Shown here in pieces: positions 52,639-61,999 of a stretch of DNA of 64,000 bases. Both the position numbers and the translations under genes were made by a program. How positions within the stretch are numbered: position 1 is the first letter of the stretch; every line of letters begins with the position of its first letter. This DNA comes from Pelagibacterium luteolum (GTDB taxonomy: Bacteria; Pseudomonadota; Alphaproteobacteria; Rhizobiales; Devosiaceae), in the NCBI RefSeq assembly GCF_900100665.1, contig NZ_FNCS01000002.1:248001-312000 (forward strand), written 5' to 3'. Below the pieces are notes generated by a model. That model was not told where the DNA came from, searched no databases, and saw only the letters and a list, made by a program, of their open reading frames with translations.

Positions 52639-53152
52639 GTCGCGTCCATAGATCTTCGAAACTGTCGGAGAACTGGATTACGGCGTCGACATTTCCCCGG
52701 CCAGCCGCCGCTATATCGCCCACGAAACCGCGCACGACTTCATAGGCACGGTCGCGATTGAGCAGCCCCAAAGGTCTTTGACTCTGCGCGCCGCCGGCCT
52801 CTCGCCATGCCCCATAGAGCATACCCACGGTATCGATTCCTGCAGGCAGACCGATGACGGCCCGCGCAGCCTCCACCGCCGCTCGGGCCGCGCTGGCCTC
52901 ATCTTCGTATCGCTCGAGAACTACGCCCTGCGGTACGTTGAGACCGGCGCTCTCGGGGCCGCACATGACCGTAATCGCACCGCCCTGCGCGAAGGCGGAA
53001 TCAATGATGGCACGCGGCCACTCGCCCTTGCGCGCAACGCAGATCAACCGGGCCCCGTGTTTGGCGACCGATGCTCCAGCCTGGCGATAGATTGCCTGGT
53101 GGGGTGTGACGCCACAGTCGGCAAAAAGCGCGACGGATTGGATTTTGGACAT
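52622..53152 (-). CDS. LOG-like Rossmann-fold protein with altered active site
   Basis: The 176-residue protein begins VALFADCGVTPHQAIYRQAGASVAKHGARLI and later has LPAGIDTVGMLYGAWREAG, resembling the cytokinin-activating LOG family. The canonical GGxxGxM and PGGxGTxxE motifs are not intact (here IDTVGMLYGAWREAG), so it is probably a distant or degenerate member. It follows the HerA-like gene on the same strand by 4 nt, so the two may be co-transcribed. Confidence 0.5.
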   Translation of the reverse strand: MSKIQSVALFADCGVTPHQAIYRQAGASVAKHGARLICVARKGEWPRAIIDSAFAQGGAITVMCGPESAGLNVPQGVVLERYEDEASAARAAVEAARAVIGLPAGIDTVGMLYGAWREAGGAQSQRPLGLLNRDRAYEVVRGFVGDIAAAGRGNVDAVIQFSDSFEDLWTRLTRLV

Positions 53153-53156
53153 CTAT

Positions 53157-54653
53157 TCAGCGCTTTCTGGTCAACGAGCCGAGCACGCCACGAACAAATG
53201 AACTGCCCGCTTGCCGTGCCACGGATCGGGCAAATGTGGTCAAAGCGGCCTCCATCGGCGTTTGCCGGCTGGACCGTCGGGTCGCTTCCTTTTCGCGCCG
53301 CTTGGCGTATTCGGCCTCAAGCTTTGCAATTTCGGCATCACGTTCCGCGAGTTCGGCATCCTTGAGCGCTTGTTTGGCGCGGACGTCGAGAAGTTCATAG
53401 GCGGACTCACGATCGAGGGTGGTATCGTAAGTACCAGCCACCGGGCTGGCTTTGAGAACGACTTCCCGCTCGAGCGGAGTTATTGGCCCCATGCGTGACG
53501 AGGGTGGGCGGACCAGCGTGCGTCCAACGATGGAGGGAATACCCTTGTCCTCAAGAACCGACACCAGAGCTTCGCCAGTGCCCAATTGCGTGATCACCTC
53601 GGCGGTATCAAATTCAGGATTGGGCCGGAACGATTGCGCCGCCACGCGCACCGCTTTTTGCTCGCTCGGCGTATAGGCGCGGAGCGCGTGCTGGATACGA
53701 TTGCCGAGCTGTGCCAGGACGGCCTCGGGCACATCTGCAGGGTTCTGCGTCACGAAATACACCCCCACACCTTTCGAGCGCACGAGTTTTACGACTTGCT
53801 CGATCTTATCGAGCAGTGCCGAGGGCGCTTCATCGAACAGCAAATGGGCTTCATCGAAAAAAAAGACCAGCTTCGGCTTGTCGGGGTTCCCCACTTCCGG
53901 CAATTGCTCAAAGAGCTCAGACAAGAGCCAAAGCAGAAAAATCGCGTAGAGACGAGGCGAGCGCATCAGTTCGTCGGCTGCAAGAACGGAGATATATCCC
54001 ATTCCCGCTGCATCGACGCGCATAAGGTCGGAAATATCCAGCGCAGGCTCGCCGAAGAACCCTTCGCCACCCTGCTGCTCCAACACAAGCAAAGCGCGCT
54101 GGATCGCGCCGACCGATGCCGGCGCAATATTGCCGTAGCGCGCCGATAATTCTGCGCGCCGATCAGAAACATGGGTCAGAAGAGCCCGCAAATCCTTGAA
54201 GTCGAGCAGAAGCAGCCCCTCGTCGTCGGCGAGCTTGAACGTGGCGTTCAGCACGCCTTCCTGCGTGGCATTGAGTTGGAGCATTCGCGAGAGCAGGAGC
54301 GGCCCCATCTCGGAAACCGTGGTGCGGATAGGATGACCCTGCCGCCCAAACAAGTCCCAGAAAATCGTGGGAAACCCTTCAAAATCGTAGTCCGAGAAGC
54401 CGATGGTCCTGGCGCGCTCGGCCAGAAAGTCCTTGGGCTCGCCCGCATGAGACAAGCCGGCCACATCACCTTTGATATCGGCACAAAACACCGGAACACC
54501 TGCCCTTGAAAACCCTTCCGCCAGGATTTGCAACGTCACCGTCTTTCCGGTCCCGGTGGCGCCTGTGACCAGCCCATGGCGATTGGCAAATTCGAGTGGC
54601 AAGTATTCGGGCCGCGACGATGTCCCGAGATAGACCGCTTTATCGACTAACAT
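53157..54653 (-). CDS. HerA-like (DUF853) P-loop ATPase
   Basis: The 498-residue protein has an N-terminal Walker A GATGTGKTVTLQ, Walker B LVFFFDEAHLLF and an arginine-finger region after VTQNPADVPEAVLAQLGNRIQHALR. The C-terminus is charged and coiled (KQALKDAELAERDAEIAKLE). This is the DUF853 group of the HerA/FtsK superfamily, DNA- or protein-translocating ATPases of unclear role. No NurA-type nuclease is adjacent. Confidence 0.9.
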   Translation of the reverse strand: MLVDKAVYLGTSSRPEYLPLEFANRHGLVTGATGTGKTVTLQILAEGFSRAGVPVFCADIKGDVAGLSHAGEPKDFLAERARTIGFSDYDFEGFPTIFWDLFGRQGHPIRTTVSEMGPLLLSRMLQLNATQEGVLNATFKLADDEGLLLLDFKDLRALLTHVSDRRAELSARYGNIAPASVGAIQRALLVLEQQGGEGFFGEPALDISDLMRVDAAGMGYISVLAADELMRSPRLYAIFLLWLLSELFEQLPEVGNPDKPKLVFFFDEAHLLFDEAPSALLDKIEQVVKLVRSKGVGVYFVTQNPADVPEAVLAQLGNRIQHALRAYTPSEQKAVRVAAQSFRPNPEFDTAEVITQLGTGEALVSVLEDKGIPSIVGRTLVRPPSSRMGPITPLEREVVLKASPVAGTYDTTLDRESAYELLDVRAKQALKDAELAERDAEIAKLEAEYAKRREKEATRRSSRQTPMEAALTTFARSVARQAGSSFVRGVLGSLTRKR

Positions 54654-54801
54654 CGATGGATTCCCATTCCTCAGCTATCAACCTATAGCGGCCCGGACAC
54701 ACGAGCGGCAAGCGCTGGCGCATTGTCCGGTTTACGATAATCGGCAAGTTATCTGGCACGGGACGTCCTTTGCCCTATGCTTGGCACAAAGGATGGACGC
54801 C

Positions 54802-56127
54802 ATGCCAATTACGCGACGCCAGTTCGTTTCTTCCGCCGCAGCGCTTGGCATGTCGGGGGCTTTGCCGATTTCGTCGGCTATCGGACAGTCGACACCGCTC
54901 GGCCTGGTACCGGACGGCGATTTCGACCAGACGGCGACCTTGCAACTGGCGATCGAACAGGCAGCGACGGAGGGGCACCTGTTTCTCCCCGCTGGTCGAT
55001 ATATGGCAACTAATTTGCGCCTACCCTCGGGCTTTATGTTTTCTGGAGTGCCGGGCGCCACGATTATCGTCAACACATCGAGCGAGCCATTACTGCTGGT
55101 TGAAGGCCAGCAGGACGTAACGCTTTACGGACTGGTGTTCGATGGGAATGGCCTCAACGGGGAAATCTGGAACGGTGGTCTCGTGCACATCGCCAATTGT
55201 GCAAGGATCACAGTCCGCGATTGTCGGATGTCGAATACGGCGCTTAATGGACTGAGCCTTCTTTCGAGTTCAGGCACGATCGAAAACTGCTCTGCAAGCG
55301 ATAGTGACTATACCGGCATTTTTGTCCTCAATGCCGATGGCGTGCGTATCACGGGCAACCGGGTGTTCGATTGCCGCAATGGCGGCATTCGTGTCTGGCG
55401 CAGCGAACCGGGTGCCGACGGAACACTTGTTGTCGGCAACACAATTTCAGGCATTGACTGGGCCGATGGGGGCAACGGGCAAAACGGTAATGGCATCAAT
55501 GTCTTCCAAGCCGACAACGTAACCATCGCCGACAACATGATCGCCGATTGCACATTTTCGGCCATTCGGCTCAATGCCACGAATAATACCCAGATCACAG
55601 GCAACACGTGCCTCAACTCCGGAGAGGTGGCAGTCTATTCCGAGTTCTCGTTTACCGGGTCTGTGATCTCCAACAACATCATCGACGGCGCTGCCGCGGG
55701 GATTTCAATCACCAACTTCAATGAAGGCGGTCGGTTGGCGACGTGCACAAGCAATATCGTTCGCAATCTCTTGACCGGGTCGACTACAAATCCAGACCTT
55801 GAAACGCCCTATGGCATTGCAGCTGAGGCAGATGCCATAATTTCGGGCAATGTCATTGAGAACGTTGCAGGTTCGGGCATCCAAGCAGGATGGGGGCCCT
55901 ATCTCCGCGACGTGACAATTAACGACAATCTCATCCGCGACGTCGACATCGGAGTGAGTGTGAGCGTCGCCCCCGAGGCGGGCGCGGCGATCGTCGCCGG
56001 CAACATGATTTCCGGCGCTCGACGCCACACGATCGTCGGAGCGCAATGGTCTGATATCGTGGCCCAGGATTTGGCAGCAACGTCGGAGTATCCGCAGGTT
56101 ACGGTTAGGGACAATGTTGTCCTATAG
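54802..56127 (+). CDS. TAT-exported repetitive protein (TIGR03808 family)
   Basis: The 441-residue protein has a Tat signal (ITRRQFVSSAAALGMSGALP) and a right-handed beta-helix made of repeats such as ITGNRVFDCRNGGIRVW, VTIADNMIADCTFSAIRL and VISNNIIDGAAAGISI. This matches TIGR03808, a rhizobial family of unknown function resembling pectate-lyase-like parallel beta-helices. AGGATGG lies before the ATG at 54802. It overlaps the convergent asparaginase by 6 nt. Confidence 0.88.
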   Translation: MPITRRQFVSSAAALGMSGALPISSAIGQSTPLGLVPDGDFDQTATLQLAIEQAATEGHLFLPAGRYMATNLRLPSGFMFSGVPGATIIVNTSSEPLLLVEGQQDVTLYGLVFDGNGLNGEIWNGGLVHIANCARITVRDCRMSNTALNGLSLLSSSGTIENCSASDSDYTGIFVLNADGVRITGNRVFDCRNGGIRVWRSEPGADGTLVVGNTISGIDWADGGNGQNGNGINVFQADNVTIADNMIADCTFSAIRLNATNNTQITGNTCLNSGEVAVYSEFSFTGSVISNNIIDGAAAGISITNFNEGGRLATCTSNIVRNLLTGSTTNPDLETPYGIAAEADAIISGNVIENVAGSGIQAGWGPYLRDVTINDNLIRDVDIGVSVSVAPEAGAAIVAGNMISGARRHTIVGAQWSDIVAQDLAATSEYPQVTVRDNVVL

Positions 56128-57138
56128 CCGAATTCTCGCAGCCTCGGTCGCCTCCAAATATCCCACGTGGTGCCCTGCCCAGTTGATCTGATCCTGTTTC
56201 ATGCGCGTTTCCAACAATCGCGCCTGTTCGGCTGTCGGTTCCGCGATTTCCATCAGGAGCGCAGCAACCATCGCGGTTGCGGCAGGCACGGAGCCATCGT
56301 CGCATTTGAGCGCAAACCCGATGCCGCTATCTCGCAAGGCGCCGCAATAGAGGCCGTCAGCGCCAAATTTCAGCATAAGCCGACCGCCGAATGCCGCCAT
56401 GGCTTCAGTGTCGAACGATCCGGTCCCGCCGATGAGAAACGGATGAGATGTCGCTGCATCAAAAATCACACGTGCAGCGGCTGCGGTTTCCTGTGAGAGC
56501 CCCTTTCCCGTCGCCATGCGGGCAAAGCCTTTGGCAAAGACGTTCATAGGGGCAGCCCATGTCGGGATCGAACACCCATCGATGCCGCATCTGGAGTCGG
56601 TCAGTTCATAATCGAGCACTTCCTGAACACAAGCCCGCACAGCTTTCTGAACATCATGCTCGCGCGCAGAGTAGCCTTTGGTGTCGACGCCCATAGCTTG
56701 GGCGACCGAAAGCATGCCGGCATGCTTGCCAGAGCACGCATTGTGAAGGGCGCTCGGCTTGCCGCCCCTGGCAAACAGTGCCTTTCGCGCCGCGGGATCG
56801 ATGGGCGGATGCGCGCCGCACTCGAGCGCGTGTTCATCGAGCTTGATATTAGCCAACACCGAAGCGGCCAGTTCGGTATGCACGAGCTCGCCATTGTGCG
56901 ACGCGCAGGCCAAGGCGATAGCTTCGTCCGACATGGCAAATTTCGCGTTCGCCGCAGATCGGAAAATGGCGAGGGCCTGCATTGACTTTATGGCCGAGCG
57001 CGGAAAGATTTCCGCCGTAACGTCGCCAACTGAAGCCTGAATTCGACCCTCGGAGTCGGAGACGCATACGGCGCCGCGATGCCGATTTTCGACCCAGTTC
57101 CCACGAACCGACTGCGCTAAAATTGGATTGGCTGACAT
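56122..57138 (-). CDS. Rhizobial-type (ReAV-like) L-asparaginase
   Basis: The 338-residue enzyme hydrolyses asparagine to aspartate and ammonia. It matches the class 3 (Rhizobium etli ReAV) family: Ser48 and Lys51 in RSAIKSMQA, Ser80 in ACASHNGE, and the zinc ligands Cys135 and Lys138 in NACSGKHAGM and Cys189 in GIDGCSIPTW. These positions equal the numbers reported for ReAV when the ATG at 57138 is used, which supports that start over GTG 57150. It is distinct from E. coli AnsA/AnsB. Confidence 0.93.
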   Translation of the reverse strand: MSANPILAQSVRGNWVENRHRGAVCVSDSEGRIQASVGDVTAEIFPRSAIKSMQALAIFRSAANAKFAMSDEAIALACASHNGELVHTELAASVLANIKLDEHALECGAHPPIDPAARKALFARGGKPSALHNACSGKHAGMLSVAQAMGVDTKGYSAREHDVQKAVRACVQEVLDYELTDSRCGIDGCSIPTWAAPMNVFAKGFARMATGKGLSQETAAAARVIFDAATSHPFLIGGTGSFDTEAMAAFGGRLMLKFGADGLYCGALRDSGIGFALKCDDGSVPAATAMVAALLMEIAEPTAEQARLLETRMKQDQINWAGHHVGYLEATEAARIRL

Positions 57139-57204
57139 CCCGCACCCCAAGCAAATTTTGCCCTGATGGACGTCAGCTTGGCTGCAAAGTCAAGGGATGG
57201 CCGG

Positions 57205-57534
57205 CTATAGGACCTCGATAGTAAGGTAACGCGCATCTACCCAACCTTTGGTTTGCGAGCGCTCCACAAGGCACCAGTCTGAATCATCGTCGCCTGCGAC
57301 GCACCGGTCGATCCAAACCCAGGTTTTTGGATTTAACTGACCGATTTTCTCTGCTTTTGCAGTTGGCGAGCCCCACACGTTCAGTTGGTCAGTTTGTTCT
57401 AAGCCATTGACCCGCGCGATCGTGTCCGCCCACTCTCCGCGCGCCATTGCAGGAGGGCTGAAAACCCCGGAAATCATGATGGCGACAAGTCCACCAATAA
57501 CGGCTGGAACGGCGAGACGAGAAGACAACGACAT
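57205..57534 (-). CDS. Small exported SH3-domain protein
   Basis: The 109-residue protein has a signal peptide (VIGGLVAIMISGVFSPPAMAR) and a bacterial SH3 domain with QLNVWGSPTAKAEKIGQLNP and WCLVERSQTKGWVDARYL. Two cysteines (DRCVAG and DWCLVE) could pair. Such domains bind cell-wall or peptide ligands in the periplasm. The ATG at 57534 has GTGGGGG upstream. Confidence 0.8.
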   Translation of the reverse strand: MSLSSRLAVPAVIGGLVAIMISGVFSPPAMARGEWADTIARVNGLEQTDQLNVWGSPTAKAEKIGQLNPKTWVWIDRCVAGDDDSDWCLVERSQTKGWVDARYLTIEVL

Positions 57535-57758
57535 TCTGAACCCCCACATGATCTGCTGTGGTCCAAAGATCGCTCACCTGCGTTTAACCCGAGCTGAGAA
57601 GGATATTCAGGTGCTGTTCATTCTGCGAAACAACCACTAACATAGGATAATCCAAAAAATGCATGCCGTTCTCCCAAGGCTACCCAACTAATGAATGAAG
57701 GGACGCCGCGGTGCGGAAGGAGTATCATATGCTCGCCCTAGGAGGTTTATTCGTATAA

Positions 57759-58376
57759 ATGTCTGCCACCCGACTACTGGTCCTCGCCTTTGTCCGCGCG
57801 CATGGACGTGCACATGGATATCTCATAGGCCAGGAGCTTCTCACCTGGAATGCGGACAAATGGGCGAACACCAAGACTGGCTCCATTTACCACGCACTGC
57901 GACAATTGTCGAAAGAGCGGCTGCTCATCGAATTTAGCGTTCCGGCAGTTGAGGCCGCCCCGGCCCGAACGGAATATGAGATTAGCGATATTGGCGAAGC
58001 TGAATTCTTGACGCTTTTGGAGCGAGCGCTTACCCAGCCTGACCCGCGCCCCGACATGTTTTGCGCGGGGCTGGTGCTGATGTCGGCGCTGCCTCGCGAA
58101 CAGGTATTGTCATATCTCAGGGCGCGAGTTGCGATCCTTAACCAGCAGCGCGTGAACGTCGATCGCGCCAATAGTGAAGCCAATTTCGAGGGCGAAAAAG
58201 CCCTGCCACCGCACGTGGATGCGCTTCTCAACTTCTGGGTCGAGCATACAGCGTCAGGTCTTCACTGGGTTGAAGAGCTGGTATCGAAGATTGAAGGCGG
58301 CGCTTATGTCTTCGCTGATGATGATCCGCGTGCCTTCGGGACCCCGTCATCGCTGGCTACGACAGCTATAATCTAA
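57759..58376 (+). CDS. PadR family transcriptional regulator
   Basis: The 205-residue protein has a winged-helix N-terminus of PadR type (AHGYLIGQELLTWNADKWANTKTGSIYHALRQLSKERLL) and a C-terminal helical dimerisation domain (VLSYLRARVAILNQQRVNVD). It lies 500 bp upstream of mrp operon 2, separated by a small minus-strand ORF. A GGAGG lies 13 nt before the ATG, longer than usual. Control of the mrp operon is a guess from position. Confidence 0.82.
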   Translation: MSATRLLVLAFVRAHGRAHGYLIGQELLTWNADKWANTKTGSIYHALRQLSKERLLIEFSVPAVEAAPARTEYEISDIGEAEFLTLLERALTQPDPRPDMFCAGLVLMSALPREQVLSYLRARVAILNQQRVNVDRANSEANFEGEKALPPHVDALLNFWVEHTASGLHWVEELVSKIEGGAYVFADDDPRAFGTPSSLATTAII

Positions 58377-58378
58377 CG

Positions 58379-58582
58379 TCACGGCGTTCGCACGCCGTGC
58401 ACATCGATGACCTCGTCAATAGCTGCAGTCGCGCGATGGCGACACGCCCGCTCACCCTCCGAGCGGGTTGCTTTGACGCGCTCGGCGAGCTGGACGGGTC
58501 TTAGTGGTGGCCACACTTTGGCTCGCCAATCCTTTTCGAAAACGGTCCTCACGCGATAGCCTCGATATTCGAACTCGGCCAT
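58379..58582 (-). CDS. Small basic hypothetical protein
   Basis: The 67-residue protein starts MAEFEYRGYRVRTVFEKDWR and ends in a charged helix (ACRHRATAAIDEVIDVHG). GGGAGG lies 6 nt before the ATG at 58582. The frame extends upstream to 58678 without a better site. It ends 2 nt after the PadR stop on the opposite strand. Function is unknown. Confidence 0.55.
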   Translation of the reverse strand: MAEFEYRGYRVRTVFEKDWRAKVWPPLRPVQLAERVKATRSEGERACRHRATAAIDEVIDVHGVRTP

Positions 58583-58879
58583 ACCCATCCTCCCTATTGG
58601 GCTGCGATCATGCAAATGTGGATCCAAAGCACGACCAATATATGACTGACCGGCGATCTGAGGCCGCCTTTCCAGCATATTTTTCAGAATGCCAAATCCC
58701 GGAATTGGTTGCCATCTATACCCTGGATCGTGTTCGGAAATTCGAACTTATAGCGGGGCGTGGGTTCAAAGACCCGAACACCCAAACCTGACTCTGGGCC
58801 AATTGCCCCGTGTTTCCCGAGCCTCCGCTTATGGCATGATCATTGCAAAGACCTCGATACCTAAGAACGAGGTCATGTC
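58583..58879. other. Intergenic leader region of mrp operon 2
   Basis: This 297-bp gap should contain the mrp operon 2 promoter. It has a GTTCG-N6-CGAAC inverted repeat (58732-58747) and the SD-covering hairpin at 58850-58874, annotated separately. No gene was recognised. Confidence 0.45.
58850..58874 (+). promoter_or_regulatory. Hairpin covering the mrpA2 ribosome binding site
   Basis: GACCTCG (58850-58856) and CGAGGTC (58868-58874) pair over 7 bp around an 11-nt loop. The right arm contains GAGGT, the Shine-Dalgarno for the TTG start at 58880, so folding would block translation. It could be a thermosensor or protein-controlled switch. Confidence 0.5.
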
Positions 58880-61207
58880 TTGCCTTTCGAAGCCATCATT
58901 GCCATCGCACTTGCCGGAGCGCTGATTGCCCGCCCTGTTGCGCCGCTTATTGGGCGGTGGAGCGGCTGGGTCTTTGCGGTCCTGCCCTTATCGCTGTTTG
59001 TTTTTCTTGCTGCCCACATCCCTCAGATCGGGGTGGAAGGCGTGCTGCTGGCGACGCACGAATGGATACCCTCGCTCGGCATTGCGCTCGGCTTCAGACT
59101 AGATGGTTTTTCGCTGCTCTTTTCTCTGCTGATCACGGGCATCGGGACGCTCGTCGTCATCTACGCCGGCAGCTATTTTGCCGAAAAGCCGCCAGCCCAA
59201 GCTGGCAGGTTTTTGGCACTAATCCTTCTGTTCATGACAGCCATGTTGGGGACGGTTCTGTCCGACGACCTCATCGTGATGTTCGTCTTCTGGGAATTAA
59301 CCAGCCTCACCTCGTTCATGCTGATCGGCTTTGACAGCCACAAGCTGGAAGCCAGAAAATCTGCTCTGCAGTCGCTTCTCGTCACCGGTGGTGGGGGCCT
59401 GGCGCTGTTTGCGGGTATTCTGCTGATTGGCCTGACCCTCGGAACATTCTCTTTCACCGAGGTCATTGCGCGGTCGGACGAATTGATTGCTGGACCGTAT
59501 CTGGTGCCGATCATCATTCTGATCCTCGCCGGCGCCTTCACCAAGTCGGCGCAGTTCCCGTTTCACTTCTGGCTGCCCAACGCCATGGCGGCCCCAACGC
59601 CGGCATCCGCCTATCTCCACTCGGCAACCATGGTGAAGCTGGGCGTCTTCCTGCTCGCCAGGTTCGACGGGGTCTTCGCCGATGTGCCCGCCTTCGGGGT
59701 CACGCTCGTGATCTTTGGTATGATCACCATGTCGATCGCGGCGTTCGAAGCGCTACGCGCCAGCGGGTTCAAGGCGGTGCTCGCGCAGTCGACAGTCGCC
59801 TCCCTAGGTATTCTTGTCATGCTGATCGGCCTCGACGGAGAGGTTGCCGTGGTCGCGACCGTTGGCTTTATCATCACGCACGCATTCTATAAGGCTGCAT
59901 TGTTCTTTTGCGCAGGCACGGCGATCCACGCCACAGGCGAATCCAGCCTGCGGAAACTGGGTGGGCTCGCACGATTCCTGCCGATTACTGCGGCCGCCGC
60001 AGTTCTCGCCAGTCTTTCGATGGCTGGTCTGCCGCCTTTCGTTGGGTTCATCTCGAAGGAATATCTCTTCGAGGCGCAGCTCGAATCCAACTGGAACATG
60101 GTGCCTGTGATCGTTGCCGTTCTGGTGAACGCGATCATGGTCGGCGTCGCAGGCGTCGTTTCGATCCGGCCCTTTTTTCTCAATCGCGACCGCATCACCT
60201 CCGTTCACCACGGCGAAAAGCCAGGTCTTCTGGTCGGACCATTGTTGCTGGCCTCAGCCGGCATCCTTATGGGCTTTTTCTCGCAATATGCGGCGCAACT
60301 TCTGATCGCCCCGGCCGCTTCGGCGCTTTACGGCGCGCCCATCGACGTGTCGTTCGCGCTTTGGCACGGGCTAACGCCGATGCTGGCCCTGAGCGCTCTC
60401 GTCGTGACGATCGGCGCCCTGATCCTGGTTTTCTGGGACAGCATCCACATCGTCCTGCGTCGGCGTCGGGTACTTCACGGTCTTTTCGGAGACCGCGGGT
60501 ATCAGGCGGTCCATGACGGCATACTCGGCTTTGCCCGTGCCTCAACGCGGTGGCTCCAGAACGGCGATCAAAACCACTACACGGCCATCGTCGTCGCGAC
60601 TGTGGTTTTGGTTCTGGCGGTCGGCATGTTGGCCAGCGAAGACGGGCTCGCGCTCGCTCTGTCGGATGATCCTTTCCGCATCTCCGTCATCGCGGTTCTC
60701 GCAATCGCGGCAGTGGGAGCGATGTCCAGCATCTTCGCGCGCTCGCTCATTGCGGCGCTGGTCTGCGTCGGCATCGTCGGGTTCGCCTCGGCATTGCTCT
60801 TCATGATGAATGGCGCGCCCGATCTGGCGCTAACCCAGTTTGCGGTGGAAACACTGCTGGTGATCATTCTCAGCGCCATTCTGCTCCGCCTGCCGGTGCG
60901 ACGGCATCACACACGCTCACTCACCGAGCGGCGGCGCGACGGGTTTCTCGCTGTCGCTTTCTCCGGCGTCATCTTCGTTGCCATCGTCAGCATGACTGCC
61001 ATGCCGCTCGACTTCCGCCTGAGCGAGTATTTCGGCCAGACCAGCTATCTCGAAGCTTATGGACGAAATGTCGTGAACGTCATCCTCGTCGATTACCGCG
61101 CCATCGATACGCTTGGTGAAATTGCCGTCGTGGCCTTCGCGACGATGGCAGCGTGGGCGCTCTTGCGCAGCGCCACGGCCAAACCAGGCAAAGATGGGAA
61201 AGGATAA
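58880..61207 (+). CDS. mrpA: Na+/H+ antiporter subunit A (MrpA), operon 2
   Basis: The 775-residue protein is a second NuoL-like MrpA, with [40 protein letters not shown] and a C-terminal [20 protein letters not shown]. The apparent start is TTG with GAGGT upstream in a hairpin. It shares family motifs with operon 1 but differs through much of its length, so the two are old paralogues or have separate origins rather than a recent copy. Confidence 0.94.
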   Translation: MPFEAIIAIALAGALIARPVAPLIGRWSGWVFAVLPLSLFVFLAAHIPQIGVEGVLLATHEWIPSLGIALGFRLDGFSLLFSLLITGIGTLVVIYAGSYFAEKPPAQAGRFLALILLFMTAMLGTVLSDDLIVMFVFWELTSLTSFMLIGFDSHKLEARKSALQSLLVTGGGGLALFAGILLIGLTLGTFSFTEVIARSDELIAGPYLVPIIILILAGAFTKSAQFPFHFWLPNAMAAPTPASAYLHSATMVKLGVFLLARFDGVFADVPAFGVTLVIFGMITMSIAAFEALRASGFKAVLAQSTVASLGILVMLIGLDGEVAVVATVGFIITHAFYKAALFFCAGTAIHATGESSLRKLGGLARFLPITAAAAVLASLSMAGLPPFVGFISKEYLFEAQLESNWNMVPVIVAVLVNAIMVGVAGVVSIRPFFLNRDRITSVHHGEKPGLLVGPLLLASAGILMGFFSQYAAQLLIAPAASALYGAPIDVSFALWHGLTPMLALSALVVTIGALILVFWDSIHIVLRRRRVLHGLFGDRGYQAVHDGILGFARASTRWLQNGDQNHYTAIVVATVVLVLAVGMLASEDGLALALSDDPFRISVIAVLAIAAVGAMSSIFARSLIAALVCVGIVGFASALLFMMNGAPDLALTQFAVETLLVIILSAILLRLPVRRHHTRSLTERRRDGFLAVAFSGVIFVAIVSMTAMPLDFRLSEYFGQTSYLEAYGRNVVNVILVDYRAIDTLGEIAVVAFATMAAWALLRSATAKPGKDGKG

Positions 61208-61211
61208 ATCC

Positions 61212-61616
61212 ATGCCCTTCATTCTTTCGACACTCTCGCGTCTGTTCTTTTTCATCATGCTTGCCGTCTCGCTGTTCATCCTTTTGCGCGGCCACAACGA
61301 GCCGGGAGGCGGTTTCGTCGGCGGGCTGATTGCAGCCGCTGCGTTTGCAACATTGGTTCTGGCCAATGGCGTGAATTCAGCGCGCGCGGTCCTGCGCATC
61401 CATCCCGTGGTCCTCATGGGCGTGGGTCTGGGCCTAGCCGTGCTCTCGGGCCTTCCGGGTCTCGTCTCCAACGCGTCCTATCTGTCCCATTGGTGGGTGG
61501 ATATCGCCGGAACCCATCTGGGCACCGCGACGGTATTCGACGTCGGCGTCTATTTCGTCGTCATGGGCGGCATCCTGTGCCTTGTGTTCCGACTCTACGA
61601 GGAGGCTGTGCAATGA
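61212..61616 (+). CDS. mrpB: Na+/H+ antiporter subunit B (MrpB), operon 2
   Basis: The 134-residue protein has four helices and the MrpB motif [34 protein letters not shown] precedes the ATG at 61212; an ATG at 61194 inside the end of mrpA is possible. It overlaps mrpC by 4 nt. Confidence 0.95.
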   Translation: MPFILSTLSRLFFFIMLAVSLFILLRGHNEPGGGFVGGLIAAAAFATLVLANGVNSARAVLRIHPVVLMGVGLGLAVLSGLPGLVSNASYLSHWWVDIAGTHLGTATVFDVGVYFVVMGGILCLVFRLYEEAVQ

Positions 61617-61999
61617 ACATATTCTACGCTGCTGCCATTGCCGCCATCATGGGATCGGGCGTTTACCTACTGCTGTCGCGGCACGTGGTGCGCATCATTT
61701 TCGGGGTCGCACTTCTCTCGGCGGGGACCAATCTCTTGATTTTCGTCGCTGGTCGCCTGCGCTCTACGCAGCCTCCGGTCATTGAAGCGGGGACGCAGGT
61801 TCTCGATCCACTGGCCGCTAATCCTCTGCCGCAGGCCCTGATCCTAACCGCGATTGTTATCGGCTTTGCGCTGGTGAGCTTTGCCGCCGCGTTGGCGTTC
61901 AAGGCATTCCAAACGCTGGGCACCGTCAATACCAGCGACATGAACGACGCCGAGGCTATGGGGTCGCCCTATGCCAGCAAGGAGGCGAAAGATGCCTGA
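61613..61999 (+). CDS. mrpC: Na+/H+ antiporter subunit C (MrpC), operon 2
   Basis: The 128-residue NuoK-like protein has three helices with [20 protein letters not shown] and [21 protein letters not shown], close to the operon 1 copy. It overlaps mrpB by 4 nt and mrpD by 8 nt. Confidence 0.95.
   Translation: MNIFYAAAIAAIMGSGVYLLLSRHVVRIIFGVALLSAGTNLLIFVAGRLRSTQPPVIEAGTQVLDPLAANPLPQALILTAIVIGFALVSFAAALAFKAFQTLGTVNTSDMNDAEAMGSPYASKEAKDA

Noticed and set aside
58732-58747. Inverted repeat GTTCG-N6-CGAAC, LexA-like at first sight
   Set aside because: The spacing and orientation do not match the alphaproteobacterial LexA direct repeat GTTC-N7-GTTC, so no SOS role is claimed.
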